Shown here in pieces: positions 41,095 to 49,385 of a DNA stretch of 61,905 bases; positions within the stretch are counted from its first letter, which is position 1; every line of letters starts with the position of its first letter. This DNA comes from Oscillospiraceae bacterium (GTDB lineage Bacteria; Bacillota; Clostridia; Oscillospirales; Acutalibacteraceae), in NCBI GenBank assembly GCA_009777055.1, contig WRMQ01000002.1, positions 1 to 61,905 of the forward strand, in the 5' to 3' direction. The notes below the pieces were generated by a model that was not told the DNA's origin, did no database searches, and worked only from the letters and a program-made list of their open reading frames with translations. The translations under genes and the position numbers were made by a program.

Positions 41095-41114
41095 ATTTCT
41101 CCCCATAATATGAA

Positions 41115-43634
41115 TTATAGTACATCGTCAAACAATTCTACCTGAAATAGTTTCGCGTCCGCCTTTTCCAGCGAAACGACAGCCTTCGTGCCCGGGGAGG
41201 TGAGGGTCTCGCCGCTCCAAAGCTCCTTCATCACGTAGGACTTCGCGGTTTTCCCCGTCAGGGCCTCCAGATCAAGGGTAACTTTTTTGGGCAGCCAGCT
41301 TTCAAGGTTGAACACCGCGATATATACCCTGCCGCCGTCCTCCATCACGTACACATTGTCCGCGCCCTGGCGATAGGGGGTTGTGAACGATGCCGGGCGG
41401 AAGATCTTTCCCACGCGCGCGACGGCGAGGATATCTGGATTGCACAGAAGCTTTTCAAAGCGGTCCCGGGCCTGCGCGGCGCTGCCGGCCGGATCCGGGA
41501 AATTGTCCCCCATCAGGAGAGTTGTGCCGGAGATCACGCTGCTGGTAACCCGGCTGCGGGCCTCGTTTTCGCCCGCCTTGCCCTCCCTGCCCCAGACCAG
41601 GGTGTGATCCGGATCGGGGTAGGCGAAGAGCTTTTGCTGCCAGAAGCAGAAGCTCAGGGAGTTGAGCATGTATTTCGTGTCCTTGAGGCTGTAAAAGGTG
41701 TCGCAGGCGATGCGGCGGCTGTGGACATACTGGTGCGGGAAGATGGGGGACATGGCCATGTTGATGAACATCCGGTCGCCGATCTGCGCCGCGATGGCGC
41801 CCATGGCCTCGTTATAGGCCTGTATGCCGGTTTGCACACCGCTGTCGTGGTGCGCTCCCTCCATGGCTCCGTGGCCGGTGAAGTCAAATTTGATGTATTC
41901 GAAGCCGCAGTCCAAAAAGTATTTGATGTCCCAGTAGATGCGCCATTTCACGGCGGGATGCGTCACGTCATAGGCCAGCGCGCCGTCCCACAGGGGAAGC
42001 AGGCTGCCCTGCGCGTCATGCAGAAGGCATTCCTCCAGAGGATAAATATTGCCGTGCTCGTCGTTGAGCGTCCGGCCCTCCAGCTGGTGGGGCTGCAGCC
42101 AGATGGCGAAGGGGGTGTAATAGATGCCCGCCTTCTGCCCGTTGGCCTTGACATAATCCACGTAGGCGACGGCTTTTTCGGCGCTGTTAATGGAGTCGCG
42201 GTTGTTCCAAAAAGAATCCCAGTTAATATAGACCTCTGTATCCGGGGTTTTCCAGCTGTCATGAAAGTTCTCTTTCACATAGTCGGATATCGCGTACATG
42301 GCGGCCGTGCTCACATCCGCCTGCAGCGTGCCCCAGCTGTTGTAGCCTATGGGCATGGGCTTGTTCCAGGGCAGGGGCGGCGCGATGACGGCGTTGGCTT
42401 CGCCATAGGCATCCAGGCCGCCGCGCCAGTCGCCGGCCACGCCGATGTAGATTGTCGAAGAGCGCAGGGCTTCCCCGCGCAGGGTGCCATGGGGCTGGGT
42501 ATCCCGCGTCTTGAAGCTCACGAAGCCGCTGACGACGTCAAAGCGCCGCACGCTTCCGCCGTAGCCCTGCCAGTGGATGCCGGTCTTCCAGCTGTCGTGG
42601 GTTACGCTCCCCACCACCACGGCGGAGCCGGTTTTGGAATTCACCAGGGCTGTCATCTCATAGCTTTCCCCCACGGAGTTGACGCTCACCGGGTCAAAGG
42701 TGGCGTAGTCGTCGTTGTCAAAGGGTACGCGGATGAAGCTGTCCCCGCCCCGCAGGCAGCCATCGCCCGCCGCGATGAGGGGTGCGATCCAGTTGGTGGC
42801 GATTTCTCCGCCCGCCTCCTCGTCAAAGAGCTCGACGCTGCTGAGCGCGCAGGGCTTGCCCTCGTATATTTTAAATGACTGCCGCATCGTCCACAGGCCG
42901 TCGCCGCGGTGGGTGAAGAGGATCTCAAGGCCTGTGCCAAAGCCGTCGCTGAGCTCGGCCGCGGCGACCGTATGCGTGCTGTAATCCTGGGCGTATACGC
43001 GGTGGCCGTCGATCAGCGCGGCGGCGCAGGCGGCGCTGACAATCTCATTCGCTCCATCGTGGATGCTGTAAACGCCATTGGCCTTGTCCAGCGTCAGCGT
43101 AAGCCCGCCCTGATCAAAGACCTCGTTATCCGGCGGAAGCGCGGACGCGGGCGGGGCCTCATCCATGCCGCCCCGCGTGACCGTGATCTTGTCCAGATCC
43201 GGCGCGGCGCCCCGGAAGCAGGAAAATTTCAGGGAGTTCCAGCCGCCGCGCAGAGAAACGCTCACGCTTTTCACCATGCGTTTTTGCGTGTCACCCGCGC
43301 CCTTGCAGGGTACCTGCTGCGCCGTGTTTTCGTTGACGCTGAGCATAAAGGAGCGGTCCTCGGCGGTGAAATAGTAGATATTCAGGGTGTAGACCCCGTT
43401 GCGCGGCGCGTAGACATGGGGAAAGGTAACAGTGGAATCCCCGAAGAAGCTTCCGACGGATATAAACATAGAGGCCTCCTTTTTAATATAAAGCTTTGTA
43501 TCCCCCCTGCGCCTGGCGAACACGGCGGCGTGGGAGCTCAGCAGAGGAATACGCATGGGGATATCCGTAAAAAAACCTCCGATGGCCATGAACAGGGCCA
43601 GAATCGCCGACAGCAGCCGTTGTATCAATTCCAT
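41115..43634 (-). CDS. GH36/GH27-clan alpha-galactosidase-like glycoside hydrolase
   Basis: 839 residues from ATG 43634 (GGAAGGAA site). The N-terminus has a hydrophobic segment that may export or tether it, then a CBM-like beta-sandwich (about 65-155). A supersandwich domain leads into the TIM barrel with NKPMPIGYNSWGTLQADVS, EVYINWDSFWNN, the nucleophile motif FEYIKFDFTGHG and AYNEAMGAIAAQIGDRMFINM. A C-terminal beta domain ends the protein. KFDF and the barrel order fit clan GH-D. The true sugar could be galactose or a relative. Confidence 0.8.
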   Translation of the reverse strand: MELIQRLLSAILALFMAIGGFFTDIPMRIPLLSSHAAVFARRRGDTKLYIKKEASMFISVGSFFGDSTVTFPHVYAPRNGVYTLNIYYFTAEDRSFMLSVNENTAQQVPCKGAGDTQKRMVKSVSVSLRGGWNSLKFSCFRGAAPDLDKITVTRGGMDEAPPASALPPDNEVFDQGGLTLTLDKANGVYSIHDGANEIVSAACAAALIDGHRVYAQDYSTHTVAAAELSDGFGTGLEILFTHRGDGLWTMRQSFKIYEGKPCALSSVELFDEEAGGEIATNWIAPLIAAGDGCLRGGDSFIRVPFDNDDYATFDPVSVNSVGESYEMTALVNSKTGSAVVVGSVTHDSWKTGIHWQGYGGSVRRFDVVSGFVSFKTRDTQPHGTLRGEALRSSTIYIGVAGDWRGGLDAYGEANAVIAPPLPWNKPMPIGYNSWGTLQADVSTAAMYAISDYVKENFHDSWKTPDTEVYINWDSFWNNRDSINSAEKAVAYVDYVKANGQKAGIYYTPFAIWLQPHQLEGRTLNDEHGNIYPLEECLLHDAQGSLLPLWDGALAYDVTHPAVKWRIYWDIKYFLDCGFEYIKFDFTGHGAMEGAHHDSGVQTGIQAYNEAMGAIAAQIGDRMFINMAMSPIFPHQYVHSRRIACDTFYSLKDTKYMLNSLSFCFWQQKLFAYPDPDHTLVWGREGKAGENEARSRVTSSVISGTTLLMGDNFPDPAGSAAQARDRFEKLLCNPDILAVARVGKIFRPASFTTPYRQGADNVYVMEDGGRVYIAVFNLESWLPKKVTLDLEALTGKTAKSYVMKELWSGETLTSPGTKAVVSLEKADAKLFQVELFDDVL

Positions 43635-43832
43635 AGTGTGTTCCTTCCATAATTCTTGCGTTTTTGTAATATCTGTGCTATACTGGAACAATACAAGCAG
43701 TCTACCACAATCGGACCATAAAAGCAAGCGTTTGGCATTTTATATTTTTTTGAATATTTTTTGAATATTTTTTATTTGGCAAAGTATTTTTTATTTATTT
43801 TTATAATTTATTTTACAGAAGGAAATAACCGT

Positions 43833-45677
43833 ATGTCTTTCAAAGCCATTGAGCCCCTGCTGCGGCAGGTGCAAAAGCCCGGGCGCTACACCGGCGGCGA
43901 GCCGGGCAGCATCGACAAAAGCGCGGCCCAAAACGCCGGGGAGCTCCCGCTGCGCTATGCCCTGTGCTTCCCGGATACCTACGAAATCGGTATGTCCCAT
44001 TTGGGAATGAAGATCCTCTATGGCCTGGCCAACAGCCGGGAGGACTGCTGGTGCGAGCGGGTCTTTGCCCCCTGGACGGACATGGAGAAGCTCATGCGCG
44101 CGGGGGGCACAGCCCTTTGGGGCCTCGAAAGCGGCGAGCCCATCGCGGGCTTCGATCTCGTCGGCTTCACCCTGCAATACGAGATGAGCTATTCCAATAT
44201 ATTAAACATGCTGGATCTGGCGGGGATTCCCCTGCGGGCGGCGGCGCGGGGCGGCGCGCTGGCGCCGCTGGTCATCGGCGGCGGACCCTGCGCCTGCAAT
44301 CCCGAGCCCCTGGCGCCCTTCTTCGACCTCTTCGTGCTGGGGGACGGGGAGCAGGCCCAGCGGGAGCTGCTGGATTTGCTCGCGGCGCACAAAAAAAGAC
44401 AAAGCTCCAAAGCGGAGTTCTTGCGCGCGGCGGCGAAGCTGGAGGGGGTCTATGTCCCCTCGCTCTATACGGTTACATACAATAGGAACGGTCTGATTGA
44501 GGCTGTCGAGCCCGCTCCGGGGGCGCCGGCCCGGGTGAAAAAAAGGGTGGTCCGCGATCTGGACAGCTGCTATTTTCCCGAGCGCTTCGTCGTGCCGCTG
44601 CTGGAGGTGGTGCATGACCGCACGGTAACGGAGCTCTTCCGGGGCTGTATCCGGGGCTGCCGTTTTTGCCAGGCTGGGTATCTCGGTCGTCCGGTGCGGG
44701 AAAAATCCCCCGCCGTCGTGGACGCCCAGTGCCGCGCGCTGTGCGAAAACACGGGCTACGAGGAGGTATCGCTCTGCTCCCTGAGCACCAGCGACTACAG
44801 CGCCCTGCCCGAGCTCCTGGACGGCATGCTGGATTGGACGCTCCCGCGAAAAATCAACGTTTCCGTGCCCAGCCTGCGGATCGACCGCTTTCCGCGTGAG
44901 ATGATGGAGCGTTTGGCCCTGCTGCGGCGCGGCGGGCTTACCTTTGCCCCGGAGGCCGGCAGCCAGCGCCTGCGGGATGTGATCAATAAGAATATCACGC
45001 AGGAGCAGGTGCTTTCCACCGCCAGGCAGGCCTTCTCCGGCGGATGGACGAGCGTAAAGCTCTACTTTATGATCGGCCTGCCCACCGAAACGCGGGAGGA
45101 TATTGCCGGCATCGCCCAGCTGGCCCAGGCGGTGACGGATGAATTCTACCGCAATCCGGACAAGCCAAAGGGTAAGGGCGTCACGGTTTCGCTGAGCGCG
45201 GCCTCCTTTGTGCCCAAGCCCTTCACGCCCTTCCAGTGGGAGGCCATGGACACCAAAGAACAGCTTGATGAAAAGCAGGTCCTCCTGCGTTCGCATATCC
45301 GCAGCAAAAAGATCAGCCTGAGCTGCCACCACGCGGACATCAGCCTGCTGGAGGGCGTTTTCGCCCGGGGAGACCGCCGCCTGGCCGACGTGCTGGAGGC
45401 CGCCTGGCGCGCGGGCGCCCGCTTCGACGGCTGGGACGATCAATTCAAGCCGGAGCTATGGCGGGCAGCGTTTGAGAGCCGCGCGCTTGACCCGCGGGAC
45501 TACACGAGAGAACGCGAAGAAAGTGAGATTTTGCCCTGGGACCATCTGAACTACGGCGTGACGAAGGCCTTTCTCCTGCGGGAGCGGGCGCGGGCGTACC
45601 GGGGCGAGACCACGCCAAACTGCCGGGAGGCCTGCGCGGGCTGCGGGGCTGACGAATGCCGGATACAGGGAGGATAA
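43833..45677 (+). CDS. B12-binding radical SAM protein (TIGR03960 type)
   Basis: 614 residues from ATG 43833 (AGAAGGA site); the ORF-track start lies in an AT-rich leader. The N-terminal cobalamin-binding-like domain (about 45-200) is followed by the radical SAM cluster motif CIRGCRFCQAG, then SLCSLSTSDYSAL, GGLTFAPEAGSQRLRDVINKN and SLSAASFVPKPFTPFQWEAM. A C-terminal Cys-rich end (CREACAGCGADEC) may hold a second cluster. Family members are paired with DUF2344 proteins, as here (3-bp gap). The substrate is unknown. Confidence 0.88.
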   Translation: MSFKAIEPLLRQVQKPGRYTGGEPGSIDKSAAQNAGELPLRYALCFPDTYEIGMSHLGMKILYGLANSREDCWCERVFAPWTDMEKLMRAGGTALWGLESGEPIAGFDLVGFTLQYEMSYSNILNMLDLAGIPLRAAARGGALAPLVIGGGPCACNPEPLAPFFDLFVLGDGEQAQRELLDLLAAHKKRQSSKAEFLRAAAKLEGVYVPSLYTVTYNRNGLIEAVEPAPGAPARVKKRVVRDLDSCYFPERFVVPLLEVVHDRTVTELFRGCIRGCRFCQAGYLGRPVREKSPAVVDAQCRALCENTGYEEVSLCSLSTSDYSALPELLDGMLDWTLPRKINVSVPSLRIDRFPREMMERLALLRRGGLTFAPEAGSQRLRDVINKNITQEQVLSTARQAFSGGWTSVKLYFMIGLPTETREDIAGIAQLAQAVTDEFYRNPDKPKGKGVTVSLSAASFVPKPFTPFQWEAMDTKEQLDEKQVLLRSHIRSKKISLSCHHADISLLEGVFARGDRRLADVLEAAWRAGARFDGWDDQFKPELWRAAFESRALDPRDYTREREESEILPWDHLNYGVTKAFLLRERARAYRGETTPNCREACAGCGADECRIQGG

Positions 45678-45680
45678 CAT

Positions 45681-46403
45681 ATGCCGGAACCATTTGATCA
45701 AATGCTGCCGGGCGCGCGAAGCTGCGGGGGGCACCGCGGGTGCCGGATCCGTTTTGAAAAGCGCGGGCGCGCCAAATACATTTCGCATCTGGACCTGATG
45801 CGGGCCATGAGCCGTGCCGTGCGGCAGGCGGGGATTCCGCTGTGGTACACGGAGGGCTTTCATCCGCACCCCTACCTGTCCTTTCCCCTGCCGCTGCCCC
45901 TGGGGCAGGAAAGCCTCTGCGAGGCCATGGACCTGCGCCTGGAACAAAATATGCCCCTCACGGAAATCCGTGAAGGGCTCAATGCCATATTGCCGGAAGG
46001 CCTGCGCGTGCTGTCCGTGGCGGAGCCATGGAACGAAAGCGGGGAAATTCACGCGGCGGATTACGTCGTCGGCTGCGATTTCATCTCAGAGGCGCGGGCC
46101 TCGGACTGGAAATCCCGCGCGGGCGAGCTGCTCGGGGCAGGGGAGCTCCGCGCGGCAAAGCGCGGCAAGCAGGGGCGCCGCAAAATAGAAAAGGAGATCC
46201 GGCTGGCGGAATACATCCACCGCTGGTCGTTGGAGCAAAACGGCGCGGGGGTCACGCTGCGTCTTCGCCTGGCGGCGGGGAGCGCGGCGAACCTGAATCC
46301 CGCCCTGCTCTGCGGCGCGCTGTTTGCCGGGGCGGGCGAGCCGGCGGACTGGAGCGTCACGCGCACCGCGCTGCTGCGGGAAGACGGGGCGGATTGGGAG
46401 TAA
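45681..46403 (+). CDS. DUF2344 / TIGR03936 radical SAM-associated protein
   Basis: 240 residues. The DUF2344 core is CRIRFEKRGRAKYISHLDLMRAMSRAVRQAGIPLWYTEGFHPHPYLSFPLPLPLGQES, a near-consensus match. It is always found downstream of the TIGR03960 radical SAM protein and probably forms a functional pair. In many genomes rne/rng and rplU follow; here the next gene is convergent ybeY. The start overlaps GGAGGATAACAT. Confidence 0.88.
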   Translation: MPEPFDQMLPGARSCGGHRGCRIRFEKRGRAKYISHLDLMRAMSRAVRQAGIPLWYTEGFHPHPYLSFPLPLPLGQESLCEAMDLRLEQNMPLTEIREGLNAILPEGLRVLSVAEPWNESGEIHAADYVVGCDFISEARASDWKSRAGELLGAGELRAAKRGKQGRRKIEKEIRLAEYIHRWSLEQNGAGVTLRLRLAAGSAANLNPALLCGALFAGAGEPADWSVTRTALLREDGADWE

Positions 46404-46408
46404 GCTTT

Positions 46409-46912
46409 TCAGTTATCCAGCGTATAATTGTGCCCCCTGGGCAGCCCAAGCTGCACCAGAACGCTTTCTTCCTTTTCGCGCATGCGCACGCTGTCCAGCC
46501 CGCCGCCTTCATGGTCATGGCCCAGCAGGTGCAGCATGGAATGTACCGTGAGAAACGCCAGCTCCCGCTGCAGGGTGTGGGCGTAAAGCTCCGCCTGCTC
46601 CAGAGCCCGGGGCAGGCAGATGACGACGTCCCCCAGCAGCTTCGCCCCCGTGTTCAAATTGGTATCATAGACCCCGTCCTGCCCCAGGGGAAAGCTGAGT
46701 ACGTCCGTAATGTCGTCGATGCCCCGGTGCTCCCGATTGAGCCGCTGGATCTCCTCGTTATCCACAAAGCGGACGCTCACCTCCGCCGGAAAGCCAAAGC
46801 CCTCCTGCATCAGCACCGCGGTACACGCGCGGCGGATCAGCAGACGGATTCCGGTGGGGATTTTTACCTGCTGCTGGTCATCCGTGATGATGACCTTGAT
46901 TTTGTTTGCCAT
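46409..46912 (-). CDS. ybeY: Endoribonuclease YbeY (rRNA maturation factor)
   Basis: 167 residues from ATG 46912. The zinc site HSMLHLLGHDH (H-x3-H-x5-H) near residue 125 and the family strand DNEEIQRLNREHRGIDDITDVLSFPL are both present. YbeY acts in 16S rRNA 3' maturation and ribosome quality control. It overlaps the 3' end of phoH by 35 bp, the standard Firmicute phoH-ybeY order. AGGAGG is about 12 bases upstream within phoH. Confidence 0.93.
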   Translation of the reverse strand: MANKIKVIITDDQQQVKIPTGIRLLIRRACTAVLMQEGFGFPAEVSVRFVDNEEIQRLNREHRGIDDITDVLSFPLGQDGVYDTNLNTGAKLLGDVVICLPRALEQAELYAHTLQRELAFLTVHSMLHLLGHDHEGGGLDSVRMREKEESVLVQLGLPRGHNYTLDN

Positions 46913-47891
46913 GGCTCTTGCGAACCTCCTCTTTTTCATGTGCTTTTTCATATGCTTTGATAATCGCCTGCACCAGCCGGTGGCGCACCACGTCTTTTCC
47001 CGAAAACCTGACGATGGCGATGTCCTCAATATTCTTGAGCACCTTCACCGCGTTGACAAGCCCCGAGGGCTTGCCGTCGGGAAGGTCGATCTGCGTTATG
47101 TCGCCGGTCACCACCATCCTGGAGTTCGCGCCCAGGCGGGTGAGGAACATCTTCATCTGCTCTATACTCGTGTTCTGCGCCTCGTCCAGGATGATGAAGC
47201 TGTCGTCCAGGGTGCGCCCGCGCATGTAGGCCAGAGGCGCCACCTCAATGGCGCCGCGCTCCTGCTGCTTCTGAAAATTCTCCGAGCCCAGCATCTCGAA
47301 CAACGCGTCGTAGAGCGGGCGCAGGTAGGGGTCCACCTTTTGCTGCAGGTCGCCCGGGAGAAAGCCCAGCTTTTCGCCGGCCTCCACCGCGGGGCGGGTG
47401 AGAATGATGCGGTTGACCTCCTTCGCGCGAAAAGCCGTGACTGCCATGGCTACCGCCAGATAGGTTTTTCCGGTGCCGGCGGGACCCACGCCCAGGGTGA
47501 CCGTGCTTTTGCGGATGGCCTCAATGTATTTTTTCTGCCCCAGGGTCTTTGGCTTCACCGGCTTGCTCCGCGACGTAAGACATACGCAGTCGGCGGTCAT
47601 GGCGGCCAGCTTTTCCTCCGCGCCGTCCCCCTCGTTCACCATGGAGATCACATAGCGCACGCTTTGGTCGGTGAGCTCCTCGCCCTTGTTGATCAGGGTC
47701 AGCAGCCCGTTGATTGCCCGCAGCGCCAGAGATACCTGCTCCGGGTCGCCGGCGACCTTGAGCTCCGCGCCCCGGCAGATCACCTTCACCTGGTATTCCG
47801 CCTCGATGACGCGGATATTCTCGTCGAAATTGCCAAACAATCGTACCGCCTGTTCCATGCGGTCAATATGGATGACCTGTTCTGTTGTCAT
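46878..47891 (-). CDS. phoH: PhoH-like ATPase / RNA helicase-like protein
   Basis: 337 residues from ATG 47891. An N-terminal KH-like part ([21 protein letters not shown]) precedes the ATPase with Walker [18 protein letters not shown] and Walker [26 protein letters not shown], then [12 protein letters not shown]. Length and order match the YlaK/PhoH type paired with YbeY, linked to RNA metabolism. A strong promoter lies 55-83 nt upstream. Confidence 0.93.
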   Translation of the reverse strand: MTTEQVIHIDRMEQAVRLFGNFDENIRVIEAEYQVKVICRGAELKVAGDPEQVSLALRAINGLLTLINKGEELTDQSVRYVISMVNEGDGAEEKLAAMTADCVCLTSRSKPVKPKTLGQKKYIEAIRKSTVTLGVGPAGTGKTYLAVAMAVTAFRAKEVNRIILTRPAVEAGEKLGFLPGDLQQKVDPYLRPLYDALFEMLGSENFQKQQERGAIEVAPLAYMRGRTLDDSFIILDEAQNTSIEQMKMFLTRLGANSRMVVTGDITQIDLPDGKPSGLVNAVKVLKNIEDIAIVRFSGKDVVRHRLVQAIIKAYEKAHEKEEVRKSHGKQNQGHHHG

Positions 47892-47945
47892 GAAACTCTC
47901 CAAAACTTATGAATATTTAACAGATCAAAAGCGAACTTTTGTTGG

Positions 47946-47974
47946 ATTATAACATAATTTTGGGATTATGTCAA
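47946..47974 (-). promoter_or_regulatory. Promoter of phoH-ybeY
   Basis: Minus strand TTGACA, 17-nt spacer, TATAAT, perfect consensus. Confidence 0.8.
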
Positions 47975-48160
47975 GCCATAAATAAAATTATTCCCAGCAA
48001 TCACCAAAAAATGCGCATCAAAGCAGGGAATTTTCTCCAATAACTGGCATTCTTTTACGCTTATTCGCTTTAACACTGTACTACATTGTTAATTTTAGAC
48101 AAAAAAAGCCTGAGAAAATTGTCAAAATTTGCGGCAGGAAACTCTTTCTTTTTGTCGCAG
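47975..48160. other. AT-rich spacer with no recognised feature
   Basis: I see no ORF with a start site, no tRNA and no clear hairpin in this part of the 340-bp gap between the phoH promoter and the AbrB gene. A TATACT -10 box for the AbrB gene follows at about 48169. Confidence 0.5.
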
Positions 48161-48234
48161 AATATGGTATACTGTCAACAAGCAGCCGGTTAGCGCGCGA
48201 AATTCCCGAAAACAGGAAGAAAAGAGGCACGGGT

Positions 48235-48504
48235 ATGAAAACAACAGGAATCGTCCGCGGAATTGATGAGGTCGGAAGAATTGTTATTCCGAAAGAGTAT
48301 CGTCGTATGCTGAAAGTCAACGACAAAGAAGATTCTCTTGAAATATCTATGGAGGGTGACCGTATTGTGCTGCGTAAGCACATGCCAGCATGTACATTTT
48401 GTGGCAACTCGGATGGCATGATCGAATACGCTGGATACAAAATTTGCCGTCACTGCGTCGATAACTTGGATCAGATTGTCGGTCAACAGGTGGAAGGGGA
48501 ATAA
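48235..48504 (+). CDS. AbrB-family transition-state-type regulator with zinc-finger-like C-terminus
   Basis: 89 residues. The N-terminal swapped-hairpin DNA-binding domain is MKTTGIVRGIDEVGRIVIPKEYRRML...DSLEISMEGDRIVLRKH, almost the AbrB/SpoVT consensus. The C-terminal part has CTFCGN...YKICRHCVDNL, two CxxC pairs that could bind zinc, as in many clostridial AbrB proteins. It has its own promoter region and a terminator downstream. It probably acts as a growth-phase regulator. AAAGAGG precedes the ATG. Confidence 0.9.
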   Translation: MKTTGIVRGIDEVGRIVIPKEYRRMLKVNDKEDSLEISMEGDRIVLRKHMPACTFCGNSDGMIEYAGYKICRHCVDNLDQIVGQQVEGE

Positions 48505-48580
48505 CCGCCGAGGACTAAGGGGCTGCTGAACGTTTGCTGGTTTGTACGGGAAGAAGAAAGGTGCAGCTAAGCGAAGAAAA

Positions 48581-48620
48581 AAATAAAACCTGGCCGGGGA
48601 AAAGGCCGGGTTTTATTTTA
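48581..48620. terminator. Bidirectional terminator between abrB-like and RNHCP genes
   Basis: AAATAAAACCTGGCC / GGCCGGGTTTTATTT stem with 3' TTTTATTTTA on plus and matching T-run on minus. Confidence 0.8.
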
Positions 48621-48641
48621 TGCCGCCGGGGATTTGCCGCG

Positions 48642-49007
48642 TTACCCGATCTCTTTTTCCAGCAGGCCCAGCGGGAAGGGCGGCATGGCCAGGGGCTTGA
48701 CCGCGATGGACATGAGCAGTGTGGGGTTGTCGTCGGCCGCGATGCGGTTTGAGCTCAGCGCGCCGCAGAACCGGCAGCGGTGGATGATGGCCCATTCGCC
48801 GTTTTTGCGCACCCATACGCCGATGGCGTCCATGGTTCCGCCGCAGTCAGACGCGCGGTCGCCCGGCTCCTCATCCAAATGAACGCTGGAAAGGCAGCGG
48901 GGGCAGTGATTGCGGTGCCGCGTGCCCGCGCCCTCAGGAGTGACCGGGCTTCCGCAGGAGCTGCAGGTAAAGCTGTCTTCGCGGTGGCCGTGTTTATATT
49001 CTCTCAA
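48642..49007 (-). CDS. RNHCP-domain zinc-ribbon protein
   Basis: 121 residues. Cys-rich with CSSCG, then RHRNHCPRCLSSVHLDEEPGDRASDCGG (the RNHCP motif), and HRCRFCGALSSNRIAADDN. Such small proteins are predicted zinc-binding and possibly RNA-associated. The start appears to be TTG at 49007, with GGAGG seven bases upstream. A hairpin-rich leader with a ten-codon ORF lies before it. Confidence 0.82.
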   Translation of the reverse strand: MREYKHGHREDSFTCSSCGSPVTPEGAGTRHRNHCPRCLSSVHLDEEPGDRASDCGGTMDAIGVWVRKNGEWAIIHRCRFCGALSSNRIAADDNPTLLMSIAVKPLAMPPFPLGLLEKEIG

Positions 49008-49052
49008 ACAGTTTCCTCCATCAGTTCAAAATACCTGTATCAAAAACACATA

Positions 49053-49100
49053 AAATCCCGCGGATCAGCAGCCTTCGTCCGGCTGCGTATCCGCGGGAAG
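49053..49100 (-). terminator. Terminator/attenuator in the RNHCP leader
   Basis: TCCCGCGGAT / ATCCGCGGGA 10-bp stem enclosing a CAGCAGCC/GGCTGCG hairpin, followed on the minus strand by TTTTATGTGTTTTT. A second hairpin GGCAAAGC...GCTTTGCC lies just upstream (49113-49152). Confidence 0.65.
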
Positions 49101-49162
49101 GTTACTTTCACGGCAAAGCCAGGGCGCTGAAAAGGCGCCCGCCGCTTTGCCTCTATTCTATT

Positions 49163-49195
49163 TTAGGCGCTGGCCGCCTCAAACAATACCGACAT
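49163..49195 (-). CDS. Ten-codon leader ORF upstream of the RNHCP gene
   Basis: ATG TCG GTA ... TAA encodes MSVLFEAASA, with AAGGGAG seven to eight bases upstream and a good promoter 31 nt before the ATG. It is followed by two stable hairpins, the second terminator-like. It could be a leader peptide for attenuation. It is not large enough for homology evidence. Confidence 0.4.
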   Translation of the reverse strand: MSVLFEAASA

Positions 49196-49225
49196 CACTT
49201 TATCTCCCTTCGGCTTGATGAAATT

Positions 49226-49254
49226 ATTATAACACAACCGGCGGGCCTTGGCAA
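49226..49254 (-). promoter_or_regulatory. Promoter of the RNHCP leader transcript
   Basis: Minus strand TTGCCA, 17-nt spacer, TATAAT. It is divergent from the promoter of the kinase-like gene at 49270. Confidence 0.7.
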
Positions 49255-49269
49255 GCTTTTTTCAGGCAG

Positions 49270-49298
49270 TTGACATCCATGCAATAATATGCTATACT
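49270..49298 (+). promoter_or_regulatory. Promoter of the kinase-like PASTA gene
   Basis: TTGACA, 17-nt spacer, TATACT, about 85 nt upstream of the start codon. Confidence 0.7.
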
Positions 49299-49385
49299 CC
49301 TCTTGTACGTTGGATGATTCCGGCGTATTGAGGCATCTGTCAGATTACTGTTGCATACGCTTCGCCGGAGGTGTGGTTGATTTCC

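Noticed and set aside
48160-48200. SigH-type promoter for the AbrB gene (AGGAAACT ... GAAT)
   Set aside because: The spacing between the two boxes is about two bases too long; a TATACT -10 box fits a sigma-A promoter equally well.
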